64,000 nucleotides of DNA from Rhodococcus sp. 14-2470-1b (lineage in GTDB: Bacteria; Actinomycetota; Actinomycetes; Mycobacteriales; Mycobacteriaceae): assembly GCF_002259415.1 (NCBI RefSeq), contig NZ_NPFY01000008.1, positions 62,001-126,000 of the forward strand, given 5' to 3'. The notes below the pieces were generated by a model. It was not told where the DNA came from. It was given only the letters and a program-made list of their open reading frames with translations, and did no database searches. Both the position numbers and the translations under genes were made by a program. Shown in pieces: positions 41,549 through 50,245 of this stretch. Position 1 is the stretch's first letter, and the number at the start of each line of letters is the position of its first letter.

Positions 41549-42991
41549 ATGGGAACAACAAGCAGCACAGCGAGTTACCAACCGACCACGGTGAAGAAAC
41601 CCTGGTACAAACAGCTCTACTTCTGGGTCATCGTCGCCATCGTCGCCGGCATCGGTGTCGGATGGCTCTGGCCTAGCACCGGCGAAGCGATGGAACCGAT
41701 CGGAACCACCTTCATCACCGCGATGAAGATGCTCATCGGGCCGATCGTGTTCCTGACCATCGTCGGCGGCATCGCCTCGGTCGCAGACCTCAAGAAGGTC
41801 GGCCTGACCGGCATCAAGGCTCTGACCTACTTCCAAGTCGGCACCATCATCGCGATGCTCACCGGCTTGGTGGCCATCAACATCTTCCGACTGGGTGACG
41901 GGGTCAACGCGGACGCAGCATCCCTCGAAACCACCGACTCGGCAAACAGTTTCATCAAGGCAGGCGAGGAGAAGGAATGGTGGGAATTCATCACCCACCT
42001 CGTCCCGGACAGTGTCGTCGGCCCCTTCGTCGAGGGCGACATCCTTCAGGTCATCTTCCTTGCCGTCATCTTCGGCGTCGCCATCAATGCGGTGGGCCAG
42101 ATCTCGGATCCGATCCGAGATGCCGTCGAGCGACTCACTGCGGTCGTGTTCAAGGTCCTGAGCTTCATCATGAAGCTCGCCCCACTGGGAGCCTTCGGAG
42201 CCATGGCATTCGCCATCGGCAAGTACGGCGTGTCCACGCTCACCAGCCTCGGCAGCCTCATCCTTCTCTTCTACGCCACCTCGGCACTGTTCGTCATCGT
42301 CGTACTCGGGTCGGTCATGGCGTACCTGCGGCTCAACATCTTCCGAATGTTGGGCTTCTTCAAAGAAGAACTCCTGCTGATCCTCGGCACATCAACCGCC
42401 GAACCCGCTTTGCCGGGGTTGATGCGCAAACTCGAATACGCAGGCGTCAAGAAGACCACCGTCGGCCTCGTCGTCCCCACCGGCTACAGTTTCAACCTCG
42501 ACGGCGCCGCGATCTACCTCTCCCTCGCTGCGCTCTACATCGCGCAGGCCACCAACACCGACCTGACGATCGCCCAGCAGCTCGGACTCCTCGGCGTCAT
42601 GCTCCTCACCTCCAAGGGAGCGGCAGGAGTGGCCGGCGGCGGATTCATCGCCCTGACAGCGACATTGAGCACACTGGGCACCATCCCCGCCGCAGGCATC
42701 ATGCTCATCTTCGGCATCGACAAGTTCATGTCCGAATGCCGCGCACTGGTCAATTTCATCGGCAACGCCGTCGCCACCCTGTTCGTCGCCAAATGGAACC
42801 ATGAACTCGACGTCGACCGCGCCCGCCGCGTCTTCGCCGGCGAAGTACTTCCCCCTCCCGAGGGCGACACCGAGAACGACTTCGACATGGAAGTCCTCGA
42901 ACACCAGCCGCAACCCGTCACCGCGCGCTCCTCGGCAGTTCACGAACAACTGCAGCCCGCGACACAGTCGAGCAGCTCGAGTCACAGCTAG
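41549..42991 (+). CDS. dctA: dicarboxylate/amino acid:cation symporter (DctA/GltP type)
   Basis: A 480-residue DAACS-family importer with eight helices and two re-entrant hairpins. It carries Gly-Thr-Ser-Thr-Ala-Glu-Pro-Ala-Leu-Pro near 283 (first hairpin tip), Gly-Tyr-Ser-Phe-Asn-Leu-Asp-Gly-Ala near 312 (ion site) and Lys-Gly-Ala-Ala-Gly-Val-Ala-Gly-Gly-Gly near 358 (second hairpin). The polar tail of about 50 residues ends in a Ser cluster. GAGGTGA before ATG 41549 sets the start. Context with ttuC suggests uptake of tartrate, malate or succinate, coupled to sodium or protons. A long hairpin closes the transcript. Confidence 0.92.
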   Translation: MGTTSSTASYQPTTVKKPWYKQLYFWVIVAIVAGIGVGWLWPSTGEAMEPIGTTFITAMKMLIGPIVFLTIVGGIASVADLKKVGLTGIKALTYFQVGTIIAMLTGLVAINIFRLGDGVNADAASLETTDSANSFIKAGEEKEWWEFITHLVPDSVVGPFVEGDILQVIFLAVIFGVAINAVGQISDPIRDAVERLTAVVFKVLSFIMKLAPLGAFGAMAFAIGKYGVSTLTSLGSLILLFYATSALFVIVVLGSVMAYLRLNIFRMLGFFKEELLLILGTSTAEPALPGLMRKLEYAGVKKTTVGLVVPTGYSFNLDGAAIYLSLAALYIAQATNTDLTIAQQLGLLGVMLLTSKGAAGVAGGGFIALTATLSTLGTIPAAGIMLIFGIDKFMSECRALVNFIGNAVATLFVAKWNHELDVDRARRVFAGEVLPPPEGDTENDFDMEVLEHQPQPVTARSSAVHEQLQPATQSSSSSHS

Positions 42992-43013
42992 GGCGCCACT
43001 ACGACCGAGTATT

Positions 43014-43080
43014 ACGAATTGCCCGATACTTCACGAATTCGCGGAATACCGCCGAATCGACGAAGTATCGGGCAATTCGT
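43014..43080. terminator. 67-nt extended hairpin with 19-bp perfect arms, bidirectional terminator candidate
   Basis: ACGAATTGCCCGATACTTC at 43014-43032 is exactly complementary to 43062-43080, and the 29-base centre can pair further (GAATTCGCGG against CCGCCGAATC, imperfect). It lies between the convergent dctA and tetR genes. It lacks a T-run. At 19 perfect pairs it is longer than a usual terminator and could also act in mRNA stability or be a remnant of a mobile repeat. Confidence 0.8.
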
Positions 43081-43106
43081 GTCTCGCGACCACACTCTGT
43101 GCAGCG

Positions 43107-43754
43107 TCAGCCGACAGTCACGTATCCGATGACCATGTCGGTGAGCATTTTTCGAAGGCGCTCCCGGTTCTCGGGCGCGACGGGGTCGAACTGGAACAGC
43201 CAGTCGAAGGTGTACTGGTTGGAGACGCGGAAGAAACTGAAGCTGGTGATGGTGAAGTGGAGGTCGACGGCGTCGATACCGTCCTTGAAGACTTTCGCCT
43301 CGCGGCCGCGTCGGAGGATGTCGGACAGTAGATCCAGTGCCGGGCCGGCGAGTTCGCTTCGCTCCCCGGATTGTCCCAGGTAGAAGGCTTTGAGCGTGTT
43401 CTCGCTCGCCATCAGACGGACGAAGTCGGGGTTGCGCTCGTGGTAGTCGAAGGTCAGCTCGACGACGCGCCGGAGTGCGTCCACGGGGTCGAGTTCGTCG
43501 ACGTGAACCCGCTGCTCCTCGGCGCGAATGTTGACGATCGCGCTCTCCAGCACCGATCGGTAGAGGCCCTTCTTGTCGCCGAAGTAGTAGTAGATCATCT
43601 TCTTCGTCGTCTTCGTTCGCAGCGCGATGTCGTCCATTCGTGCGCCGGTGAAGCCCTTGGCAGCGAATTCCGCCATGGCCTCCGTCAAGATGTTGCCCCG
43701 AACATCCCCGCCGCGTGCACCTCGGCGGCCCTGAACCTCGGACGCTGTCGACAT
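43107..43754 (-). CDS. TetR-family transcriptional regulator
   Basis: A 215-residue repressor. The DNA-binding domain (about 20-65) reads Ile-Leu-Thr-Glu-Ala-Met-Ala-Glu-Phe-Ala-Ala-Lys-Gly-Phe with recognition segment Thr-Thr-Lys-Lys-Met-Ile-Tyr-Tyr-Tyr-Phe. The C-terminal ligand domain is helical, with Phe-Asp-Tyr-His-Glu-Arg-Asn-Pro-Asp near 110. ATG 43754 is used; the longer frame to 43832 has no ribosome site. It is divergent from the ABC importer operon, its most likely target, with an inverted repeat TTCAC-N6-GTGAA at 44033-44048. Confidence 0.87.
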   Translation of the reverse strand: MSTASEVQGRRGARGGDVRGNILTEAMAEFAAKGFTGARMDDIALRTKTTKKMIYYYFGDKKGLYRSVLESAIVNIRAEEQRVHVDELDPVDALRRVVELTFDYHERNPDFVRLMASENTLKAFYLGQSGERSELAGPALDLLSDILRRGREAKVFKDGIDAVDLHFTITSFSFFRVSNQYTFDWLFQFDPVAPENRERLRKMLTDMVIGYVTVG

Positions 43755-44244
43755 CGTGTCGAACCCCCTGGCTGTCTCCACTCGTTCCCTACGCCTGTTC
43801 GGCGACTTACACCAGACAGTGAACCACGGCACAGGCCGATCCGGTGGACGAAGACGTCGATCGCGGGGCCGGAAGGCCGGTACACGCCCATTCTTTTTGG
43901 CATCCGTCGATTCAACTGGGGCATCGACACAGGTAAAGCGGCACGAACAGCCGTCTCCAGCGGTCAGCGCGTGGACATTGTCTGCCGGCGATCTATGGAC
44001 GTGTCGACGATCACGTTGTACGGTTCGCCTAGTTCACCAAAAAGTGAAACCCTGTTCATGCAGACGAAGTAGTCGCTGCCGATCGCGCAATCGGGAGCAG
44101 TCGCACCACCGAGCGGTGCAGGCACGCCGGAATGCCTGCGCCCACCAGTCCTCGTCGAGCCCGCACCGTGTCGGCAACCCCAGTCGTCGTTCGGTCACAA
44201 CGATCCAGCCCTGAATTCGATCCCTCACCGAAGGATGAATGGCC
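43755..44244. other. 490-bp non-coding divergent control region
   Basis: No open frame here shows convincing coding character. The region separates the TetR gene from the ABC importer genes. It contains several AT-richer patches (around 43890 and 44010-44060) and a TTCAC-N6-GTGAA dyad at 44033-44048, a candidate TetR operator about 200 bp before the permease start. I could not identify a convincing -35/-10 pair. Confidence 0.55.
44033..44048. promoter_or_regulatory. inverted repeat TTCAC-N6-GTGAA, candidate TetR operator
   Basis: A 16-bp dyad with A-rich centre (CAAAAA) in the gap between the divergent TetR and ABC operons. Size and position fit a TetR-type operator, but no second copy was found nearer the tetR start. 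Confidence 0.45.
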
Positions 44245-45099
44245 ATGACAGCATCCGAAATACAGACAAGCGCAGCGCCCGCAGGCGTTCCGACTCCTGC
44301 CGCACCGCCGGTTCGAGTACCGACCCGCAGGCCGTGGCCTCGTCGCGACTCGCTCGTCACCGGCACCAAAGCCGTCGTCGGCATCCTCGGGCTGTTGGGC
44401 CTGTGGGAACTGGCAGTGGCGATAACCCGACCTCCTGAATACATTCTGGTCGGACCCGTCGCGGCGTTCGCCGAACTGTTCTCCCGCTTCGACTATTTCG
44501 CGACGAACGCCTGGGTGACGATCGGCGAGGCGCTGGCTGGATTCGTCGGCGGCACGTTGCTCGGCATCGTGTGCGGCGGCCTGCTGCACTATTCACCGAC
44601 GATCCGCACGTTTCTCTATCCGGCCCTCGTCACGATCGACACGATTCCCAAGGTCGCCCTGGCACCTCTGTTCATCGTGTGGTTCGGCTTCGGCTTCGAG
44701 TCGAAAGCGTTCGTCGCCATGGCAATTGCATTCTTCCCACTGGTCATCAACACGTTCGACGGTCTCAGCACCGTTCCGCACGAGCTGAAGGAACTGGCGC
44801 GGATCAACAAGGCGTCGACATGGAAGCGTCTGACGAAAATCGAGTTCATCTACGCACTTCCGTCGATCTTCTCCGGTGCCAAGATCTCGATCTCCCTTGC
44901 TGTGGGCGGCGCCGTCGTCGGTGAGTTCATCGCCGGGTCGAAGGGCCTCGGATACGTGATCATGCTCGCCAACAGTCAGGTGGATCTGGCCGCCATGTTC
45001 GCGGCGTTCTTCGTACTCGCCGCCATCGCGTTGGTTCTGTTCTTCGTCGTCGACTTCGCCGGCAAGAAGCTCATGCCCTGGAAGTCCCACGCGAAATGA
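44245..45099 (+). CDS. ABC transporter permease (SsuC/TauC/NMT1-type)
   Basis: A 284-residue inner-membrane subunit with six helices. The cytoplasmic coupling segment reads Glu-Leu-Lys-Glu-Leu-Ala-Arg-Ile-Asn-Lys-Ala-Ser near 185 and continues to Gly-Ala-Lys-Ile-Ser-Ile-Ser-Leu-Ala, matching BPD_transp_1 permeases of nitrate/sulfonate/pyrimidine importers. A Pro-rich polar leader of about 40 residues precedes helix 1. AAGGA spaced nine bases favours ATG 44245; ATG 44239 is two codons longer. The solute-binding lipoprotein and ATPase genes follow. Confidence 0.87.
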   Translation: MTASEIQTSAAPAGVPTPAAPPVRVPTRRPWPRRDSLVTGTKAVVGILGLLGLWELAVAITRPPEYILVGPVAAFAELFSRFDYFATNAWVTIGEALAGFVGGTLLGIVCGGLLHYSPTIRTFLYPALVTIDTIPKVALAPLFIVWFGFGFESKAFVAMAIAFFPLVINTFDGLSTVPHELKELARINKASTWKRLTKIEFIYALPSIFSGAKISISLAVGGAVVGEFIAGSKGLGYVIMLANSQVDLAAMFAAFFVLAAIALVLFFVVDFAGKKLMPWKSHAK

Positions 45100-45120
45100 C
45101 CGATCGAACTGGAGACCAGA

Positions 45121-46143
45121 ATGCGTAGGACACGCACTGCGGCGTTGATGATCGCCGCCGCCCTCGTCGCACCGTTGACCGCCTGTAGCGCAACAGGATC
45201 CGGCGAGAAGATGTCGCTGATGGTCGACGTCGGGTACCTGCCCAAGCACGCACCCTTCTTCGCGGCCGTGGATCGTGGATTCTTCGAGGAGGAAGGCCTC
45301 GACGTCACCGTGATGCCCGGATCCGGGTCGGGTAACACCGTCGCCGCCGTGGATACCGGCAAGGTCGACGCCGGGTGGGCCGATTTCGGTGTCACCGTCC
45401 TCAACCAGGGTCGCGGCGCTCAGGTGACGCAGGTGGACCTGCTGCAGGCCCGGTCGGCCTATGCGGTGGTTGCCTTGTCCGACGGCGACATCCACAGTTG
45501 GGAAGACCTGCCGGGCAAAACCATTGCAACCGAGGGTGCAGGCGCGATGACAGCCATGTGGCCGTACGCTCTGAGCAAGTTGGGCCTCTCCGCCGACGAC
45601 GTGAACGTGATCCACGCGGCCAGCAGCGCCAAGATTCCCGGGCTCGTCTCGGGCCAGTGGGACGCCAATTTGGCTCTCTCGGTCTCCGACGGTCCGGCTA
45701 TCGATGCCCTCGGCAAGGAGCCGGTGGTGTTGAAGTGGTCCGACCTCGGCATCGATCTGTACGGCAACGGAATCGTCTTCTCCAACGAGCAACTGCAGAA
45801 CAACCCGGAGCGCGTCGTCAAGTTCAACCGGGCGCTGCAGAAGGCCTACCTGTGGTCCTGCGAGAACCCGGAGGGCGCTGCCGACTCGTTCCACAAGGAG
45901 GTGCAGGGGTACGAGACCAGCACCGTCGTTCTTGCCCTGGACGAACAGTGCGCGCTGAACAATCGCCTCGGCGAGGAGTCGGAGCCCTTCGGCCTCATGA
46001 CCGACGACGGCGTCCAACAGATGATCGACGTCTCCCGAGAGTTTCTCGGTCTCGATCCGAACTCGACGCTGACGCCCGCACAGGTCTACAGCAACGACTT
46101 CATCGACCCACTACCCACTTCCGACGAGATCTCCGCACCATGA
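45121..46143 (+). CDS. ABC transporter substrate-binding lipoprotein (NMT1/THI5-like)
   Basis: A 340-residue lipid-anchored binding protein. The signal peptide ends Pro-Leu-Thr-Ala-Cys22. The body shows Gly-Tyr-Leu-Pro-Lys-His-Ala-Pro-Phe-Phe near 38, Phe-Phe-Glu-Glu-Glu-Gly-Leu-Asp-Val near 54 and Asp-Ala-Gly-Trp-Ala-Asp near 82, as in NMT1-like proteins that bind pyrimidine precursors, riboflavin, sulfonates or aromatic acids. It has two further cysteines (in Trp-Ser-Cys-Glu near 244 and Gln-Cys-Ala near 279) that could form a disulfide. The substrate is not readable from sequence; linked enzymes suggest an N-containing compound. Confidence 0.86.
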   Translation: MRRTRTAALMIAAALVAPLTACSATGSGEKMSLMVDVGYLPKHAPFFAAVDRGFFEEEGLDVTVMPGSGSGNTVAAVDTGKVDAGWADFGVTVLNQGRGAQVTQVDLLQARSAYAVVALSDGDIHSWEDLPGKTIATEGAGAMTAMWPYALSKLGLSADDVNVIHAASSAKIPGLVSGQWDANLALSVSDGPAIDALGKEPVVLKWSDLGIDLYGNGIVFSNEQLQNNPERVVKFNRALQKAYLWSCENPEGAADSFHKEVQGYETSTVVLALDEQCALNNRLGEESEPFGLMTDDGVQQMIDVSREFLGLDPNSTLTPAQVYSNDFIDPLPTSDEISAP

Positions 46144-46168
46144 CCGCCTACCTGACCGGGAGAGAACA

Positions 46169-46942
46169 ATGAACAAGGCAGTTGAAGTCAACAATGTAGG
46201 GGTCTCGTTCCGATCGCGCGACGGCGACACCAACGCGGTCCTCGACGGCGTGAACTTCGACGTCGAGCACGGCCAGTTCGTCTCGATCGTCGGCCAGTCC
46301 GGCAGCGGCAAGACGACCCTTCTGAAAACCATCTCCGGGCTGCAGGCGGCGACGAAGGGCGAGGTGCTCATCAAGGGCGATCCGATCGCCGCGGGTGTCG
46401 AAGAGATCGGCATGGTCTTCCAGAGCCCGGTGCTGCTGCCGTGGCGCAACAACCTCGACAATGTCCTGCTGCCGCTGGAGTTCCGAGGCACTCGCGACAA
46501 CGCATCGAAGGCCAGGGCACTCGAACTCCTGGACATGGTGGGGCTGAAGGACAAAGCCAAGCGCTACTCCTACGAGTTGTCGGGCGGTATGCAGCAGCGA
46601 GTCGCCATCTGTCGGGCTTTGGTATCGGACCCGGAACTGCTCTTGATGGACGAACCGTTCGGTGCACTCGACGCGATGACCCGCGACACCATGAACTTCG
46701 AGATCCAGCGCATCTGGCAGAAGACGGGATGCAGCGTCGTCTTCGTCACCCACAGCATCTCCGAGGCCGTCTGGCTGGGTGACCGCGTCGTGGTCGTCGG
46801 AGACCGCCCGGGCCGGATCATCGCCGACATCACGATCGACTTGCCCCGCCCCCGCGACAAAGAGCACCGCTATTCACCCACGTTCGCCGACTACGTCACC
46901 GAAGTCGAGTCGCACATCGGGGTCACTGCCGGAATCAGCTGA
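46169..46942 (+). CDS. ABC transporter ATP-binding protein (SsuB/TauB type)
   Basis: A 257-residue ATPase driving the import complex. Walker A is Gly-Gln-Ser-Gly-Ser-Gly-Lys-Thr-Thr near 42, the Q-loop lies in Met-Val-Phe-Gln-Ser, the signature is Leu-Ser-Gly-Gly-Met-Gln-Gln-Arg near 137, Walker B is Leu-Leu-Leu-Met-Asp-Glu-Pro-Phe near 157 and the switch His is in Val-Thr-His-Ser near 193. It completes a three-gene importer. The gene for the M24-like protein begins 31 bp downstream. Confidence 0.9.
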   Translation: MNKAVEVNNVGVSFRSRDGDTNAVLDGVNFDVEHGQFVSIVGQSGSGKTTLLKTISGLQAATKGEVLIKGDPIAAGVEEIGMVFQSPVLLPWRNNLDNVLLPLEFRGTRDNASKARALELLDMVGLKDKAKRYSYELSGGMQQRVAICRALVSDPELLLMDEPFGALDAMTRDTMNFEIQRIWQKTGCSVVFVTHSISEAVWLGDRVVVVGDRPGRIIADITIDLPRPRDKEHRYSPTFADYVTEVESHIGVTAGIS

Positions 46943-46973
46943 CCTCGACTAGTTTTCAACGACAGGAGTAATC

Positions 46974-48632
46974 ATGTTGCGTCTATCCGCACATCTCGAC
47001 ACGCTGGCCGACGAGTTCGGCCTGCACCCCCGGAAGAGTCTGCTGTTCTCGGCCATTCGGTTGGACTCCCATCCGCTCGTCACGCCACTGATCGCATCCC
47101 GCGACGGTGAGGACGCCATCCTCCTCGTCCGCCAGCAGGAACAGGGCAACGTCCTCTCGGCCGGCGTCGCCCCCGAGCGCATCCGCTTCTACGCACCGTG
47201 GGTCACCATCGATCCACGTCCCATCGCCGATGTCACCGTCGCGCAGAGTCTTACCTCCCTGGTGAAGAACCTTGCCGACGACGACGCCGTGCATCTCGAC
47301 GCCGACGTGGTCTACAGCCACCAGTTGACGCTCTCGGACAGCCTGACGGTCACCACCGAACCTCTCGCTCCGAGTCCTGTTCGTGTTCACGCGATCTCGA
47401 CGTCGGAGATCGTCGATCGGTTCACCGACTGGCGTCGACGTGGGGCCGACGTCGCCACCGCGCTGATTTCCGACGTGCCGCACCTGCAGGGTCTGACCGA
47501 GGATTTCGGTGCCGCGGACACTCGTTTCAGGGGCTTGGAATCCATTGCCGCCGAACGCGGTGTCGACGGTCTGGTCGTGCTCGCGCCGCCGAACTTCTCC
47601 GAGATCACCGGCAGGTCGGCACGCGGTGACATCGCAGTGTGGTCACCGGGGAGCGACCGGGTGTTCGTGATCACCACCGCCGACGGAAGCGAGTACGGCG
47701 ACGCGGTCGGCCACTATGCCTCTCTCGCCGAGGCCGTCGCGGCACTGGTGCCCGGGAAGCGGATCGGTATCGAGGAAGAATTCATGTCCGTCGGGATCGC
47801 CGGACAGCTCGTGGCCGCCGGGTTGAATCCGGTCTCCGCGTCGATCGATCTGGCGCACTGGCGCGACATCCGCGATCACGAAGACCTACCGTTCCAGGTC
47901 ATCGCGGCCAGGACGAGCGTGTACGCGATCGAGGAGGCGCTGGCCTGGGCCGAACAGGAAATCGACGCAGGCAACGAGTTCACCGAACTGGACATCTACG
48001 GCCGCTACGTCGACTTCATCGACAAGTTCACGACCGAGAATGCCATCGGGTTCGTCGTCGAGCCGTATTTCACCAACCTGCACTCGTCGAACCGCATGCT
48101 GTTCCCTGGCCCACCCGTCGACTTCCCGATCAACGGGGACACCACGTGCATTCAGCTCGACGCCGGTGTGCAGGTGACCATCGACGGCGTCGTCGTCGCG
48201 ACGTCCGACATGGCTCGTTCGCTTCCGCGCACCCCTGCGGCCAAGGAAGCGTACGAGTTCTTCTTCACGGTCGTACGGGAGGGCATCATCGGCCAACTCC
48301 GCCCGGGTGTCGTGTGCGAGGACGTCCACGAGGGAACGCTGCAGTTCCTGGCCCCGCACCTCCCCCGCATGATCGAGATCGGAATGCTCGGCGAGGACAC
48401 CGATTTTAACACCATCTATCGTCGCCGCAACGTCGGCCATCTCATGGGCAAACAGGAGTCCTTCGCCAACGAGCTGCGTCCCGGCTACAAACACGCGCTC
48501 GACGTGGGCTCCTTCGGTGCTGCCGAGATCCCCTGGCGTTACGGAGATGTGGCCATCGGTACCGAAGATCTCTGGTTCATCGGCCGGAACGGAACGTACA
48601 ACCTCACTCGACGCGACAGGACCACGGCATGA
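46974..48632 (+). CDS. M24 (pita-bread) metallopeptidase-like protein with divergent metal site
   Basis: A 552-residue protein, longer than common M24B aminopeptidases (about 360-440). The N-terminal 230 residues are creatinase/prolidase-N like. In the C-terminal half, Leu-Asp-Ala-Gly and Thr-Ser-Asp-Met-Ala-Arg give the two Asp ligands, but 16 residues apart instead of the usual 11. Gly-His-Leu-Met-Gly provides the His, and Ala-Ala-Glu-Ile-Pro and Gly-Thr-Glu-Asp give the Glu ligands, in unusual contexts. Relatives hydrolyse creatine, Xaa-Pro peptides or ectoine derivatives. It overlaps ridA by four bases. A C-N hydrolase for the imported solute is plausible but inferred. Confidence 0.8.
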   Translation: MLRLSAHLDTLADEFGLHPRKSLLFSAIRLDSHPLVTPLIASRDGEDAILLVRQQEQGNVLSAGVAPERIRFYAPWVTIDPRPIADVTVAQSLTSLVKNLADDDAVHLDADVVYSHQLTLSDSLTVTTEPLAPSPVRVHAISTSEIVDRFTDWRRRGADVATALISDVPHLQGLTEDFGAADTRFRGLESIAAERGVDGLVVLAPPNFSEITGRSARGDIAVWSPGSDRVFVITTADGSEYGDAVGHYASLAEAVAALVPGKRIGIEEEFMSVGIAGQLVAAGLNPVSASIDLAHWRDIRDHEDLPFQVIAARTSVYAIEEALAWAEQEIDAGNEFTELDIYGRYVDFIDKFTTENAIGFVVEPYFTNLHSSNRMLFPGPPVDFPINGDTTCIQLDAGVQVTIDGVVVATSDMARSLPRTPAAKEAYEFFFTVVREGIIGQLRPGVVCEDVHEGTLQFLAPHLPRMIEIGMLGEDTDFNTIYRRRNVGHLMGKQESFANELRPGYKHALDVGSFGAAEIPWRYGDVAIGTEDLWFIGRNGTYNLTRRDRTTA

Positions 48633-49105
48633 CCGACACGAGCACCATCGATCCCCGGCAGCGTCTCGCAGAACGGAACTTGACTCTGCCCGAGCTCGGC
48701 GCCCCGGCCTACTCCTACTACGCCTGGACGCAGCACCGCGATGTGCTGTATCTGTCGGGACAGATCTCGCGCACCCCGAGCGGAGAGATCCTCGGCGGCA
48801 AGGCAGGCGTGGACGCCACCACCGAAGATGCCGCGGCCGCCGCCGAGGTCGCCGCGCTCAATCTGCTGGCCAGAATCGATCAGGCCGTCGGACTCGAGAA
48901 CGTGGCTCAGGTTCTCAAACTGAACGTCTGGATTGCCAGCGGACCGGACTTCACGGACCAACCGGCCGCCGCCGAATCCGCGTCGGGGCTCCTGATCGAC
49001 GTGTTGGGACCTGCGGGTCGTCACGCTCGAACGACGTTGCCGACGCACGTCCTACCGAAGAATGCACTGGTGGAACTGGAAGCCGTCGTCGCTGTCCGGC
49101 AGTAG
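48629..49105 (+). CDS. RidA/YjgF family protein
   Basis: A 158-residue trimer-forming protein of the Rid family. It shows Leu-Gly-Ala-Pro-Ala-Tyr-Ser-Tyr near 22, Leu-Tyr-Leu-Ser-Gly-Gln-Ile-Ser near 40 and a conserved region Val-Leu-Lys-Leu-Asn-Val-Trp-Ile near 93. It lacks the canonical Arg105 context (here His-Ala-Arg-Thr-Thr-Leu-Pro), so it may be a Rid-like subgroup rather than an enamine deaminase. ATG overlaps the M24 stop (ATGA), giving translational coupling. Rid proteins hydrolyse reactive imines or enamines, or assist catabolism of N-heterocycles. Confidence 0.83.
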   Translation: MTDTSTIDPRQRLAERNLTLPELGAPAYSYYAWTQHRDVLYLSGQISRTPSGEILGGKAGVDATTEDAAAAAEVAALNLLARIDQAVGLENVAQVLKLNVWIASGPDFTDQPAAAESASGLLIDVLGPAGRHARTTLPTHVLPKNALVELEAVVAVRQ

Positions 49106-49108
49106 CGT

Positions 49109-50245
49109 TCAGCTACCGACCGAGGCCAGGATCGGCGACGGTACGGCCACGAACAGTTCGGCGGTGGCGATGCGGCGAACCGCCCGACGCAGCGTGACCG
49201 AGTGCAGCAGTCCGGCCGAGTCCAGGGCGATGTCGACGTCGAGAACCCCTGCTGCGGTGCCGATTCGGATGGAACCTGGCCATCCGATACGGGCATTGGT
49301 GGCGACCACCCCACCGGACACGGTGGCTGCGGCGGCAACGGCGACAGCGGAGGTCAGACCGATGGCCGGATGGGGCGCCATCATCGACAGCATGCGGACG
49401 GAGATGTCGTAGTCGGCTGCGTCGACGTCGACACCAGCGGTTGTGCGGTAGTCCCGGGGCGGTCCGACGACCCCCACCTTGGGGATCGCGTGGGTGATCG
49501 GCTCGTCGGGTGCGCTGAGTCCCATGCGTAGCGCTGCTTGTCTGCGCAGCGCTACGAGAACCGGCAGATGCAGGCCGAGAACGTCGTTGAGTTCGGACCC
49601 ACCGAGTCCCAGGTCCGAGGCGTCGAAGAGAGCCGCCGGGGCGCCCGCTCGAACAAGGGTGCCCCGGTAGTCCTTCCCGTCCAGTTCGATCCTGTCGACG
49701 GCTTCACCCGTCGGCAGAAGCGAGACCCGATCGGCAGCGAGGTCCGTGAAGGTCAGACCGACGGGGACGCCGAGTGCGGTGGTGCCGGGCACTGCGGCGT
49801 CGCCCTCGGTGGGGACTCGGCCGTCGGGTGTCGCGATGTCCGCGGCGAGAATGGCACCGGTGTTCTCGTTGCGCATCCGGACGACGGTGACCGTGTTGCC
49901 TACGGGAACCAGTCCCGCCTGCACCGCGTAGAGACCGATCGCGGTGGCGCAGTTGCCGCAGTTGCTTCCCCATTCGACGGTTCGATTCTCGACGGCGACC
50001 TGCGCGAACAGGTAGTCGACGTCGATGCCGGGGGTGGCCGAGCGTCGCACGATCGCCGCTTTGGACGTTGTCGAGCTTCCCCCGCCCACTCCGTCGAGTT
50101 GGCGGGGATCTCCCGACCCGAAGGCCGCGGTCAGGATTGCGTCCAGTCCCCCGGCGTCCGCGATGTAGGGGTCGATGTCCACGGCATTGAACAGCCAGCA
50201 CTTGCTGGTGCCGCCGCGCATCCAGGTTCCTCGAAGAGTGAACAT
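49109..50245 (-). CDS. PrpF-family isomerase (4-oxalomesaconate tautomerase / aconitate isomerase type)
   Basis: A 378-residue enzyme of the PrpF fold (two diaminopimelate-epimerase-like halves). The N-terminus has Thr-Trp-Met-Arg-Gly-Gly-Thr-Ser-Lys near 7-15, Gly-Gly-Gly-Ser-Ser-Thr-Thr-Ser-Lys near 54 and Ser-Asn-Cys-Gly-Asn-Cys near 94; a second part near 285-300 has Met-Met-Ala-Pro-His-Pro-Ala. PrpF members isomerise cis/trans unsaturated tricarboxylates or keto-acids. AAGG before ATG 50245 marks the start. It follows a MatC-like carrier gene on the same strand after 108 bp, and it converges with ridA (3-bp gap). Confidence 0.88.
   Translation of the reverse strand: MFTLRGTWMRGGTSKCWLFNAVDIDPYIADAGGLDAILTAAFGSGDPRQLDGVGGGSSTTSKAAIVRRSATPGIDVDYLFAQVAVENRTVEWGSNCGNCATAIGLYAVQAGLVPVGNTVTVVRMRNENTGAILAADIATPDGRVPTEGDAAVPGTTALGVPVGLTFTDLAADRVSLLPTGEAVDRIELDGKDYRGTLVRAGAPAALFDASDLGLGGSELNDVLGLHLPVLVALRRQAALRMGLSAPDEPITHAIPKVGVVGPPRDYRTTAGVDVDAADYDISVRMLSMMAPHPAIGLTSAVAVAAAATVSGGVVATNARIGWPGSIRIGTAAGVLDVDIALDSAGLLHSVTLRRAVRRIATAELFVAVPSPILASVGS

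Noticed and set aside
43756-44214. A 152-codon plus-strand frame in the TetR-ABC gap
   Set aside because: It is Arg/Ser-rich with no motif and no ribosome site, and its codon use does not resemble the neighbouring genes.
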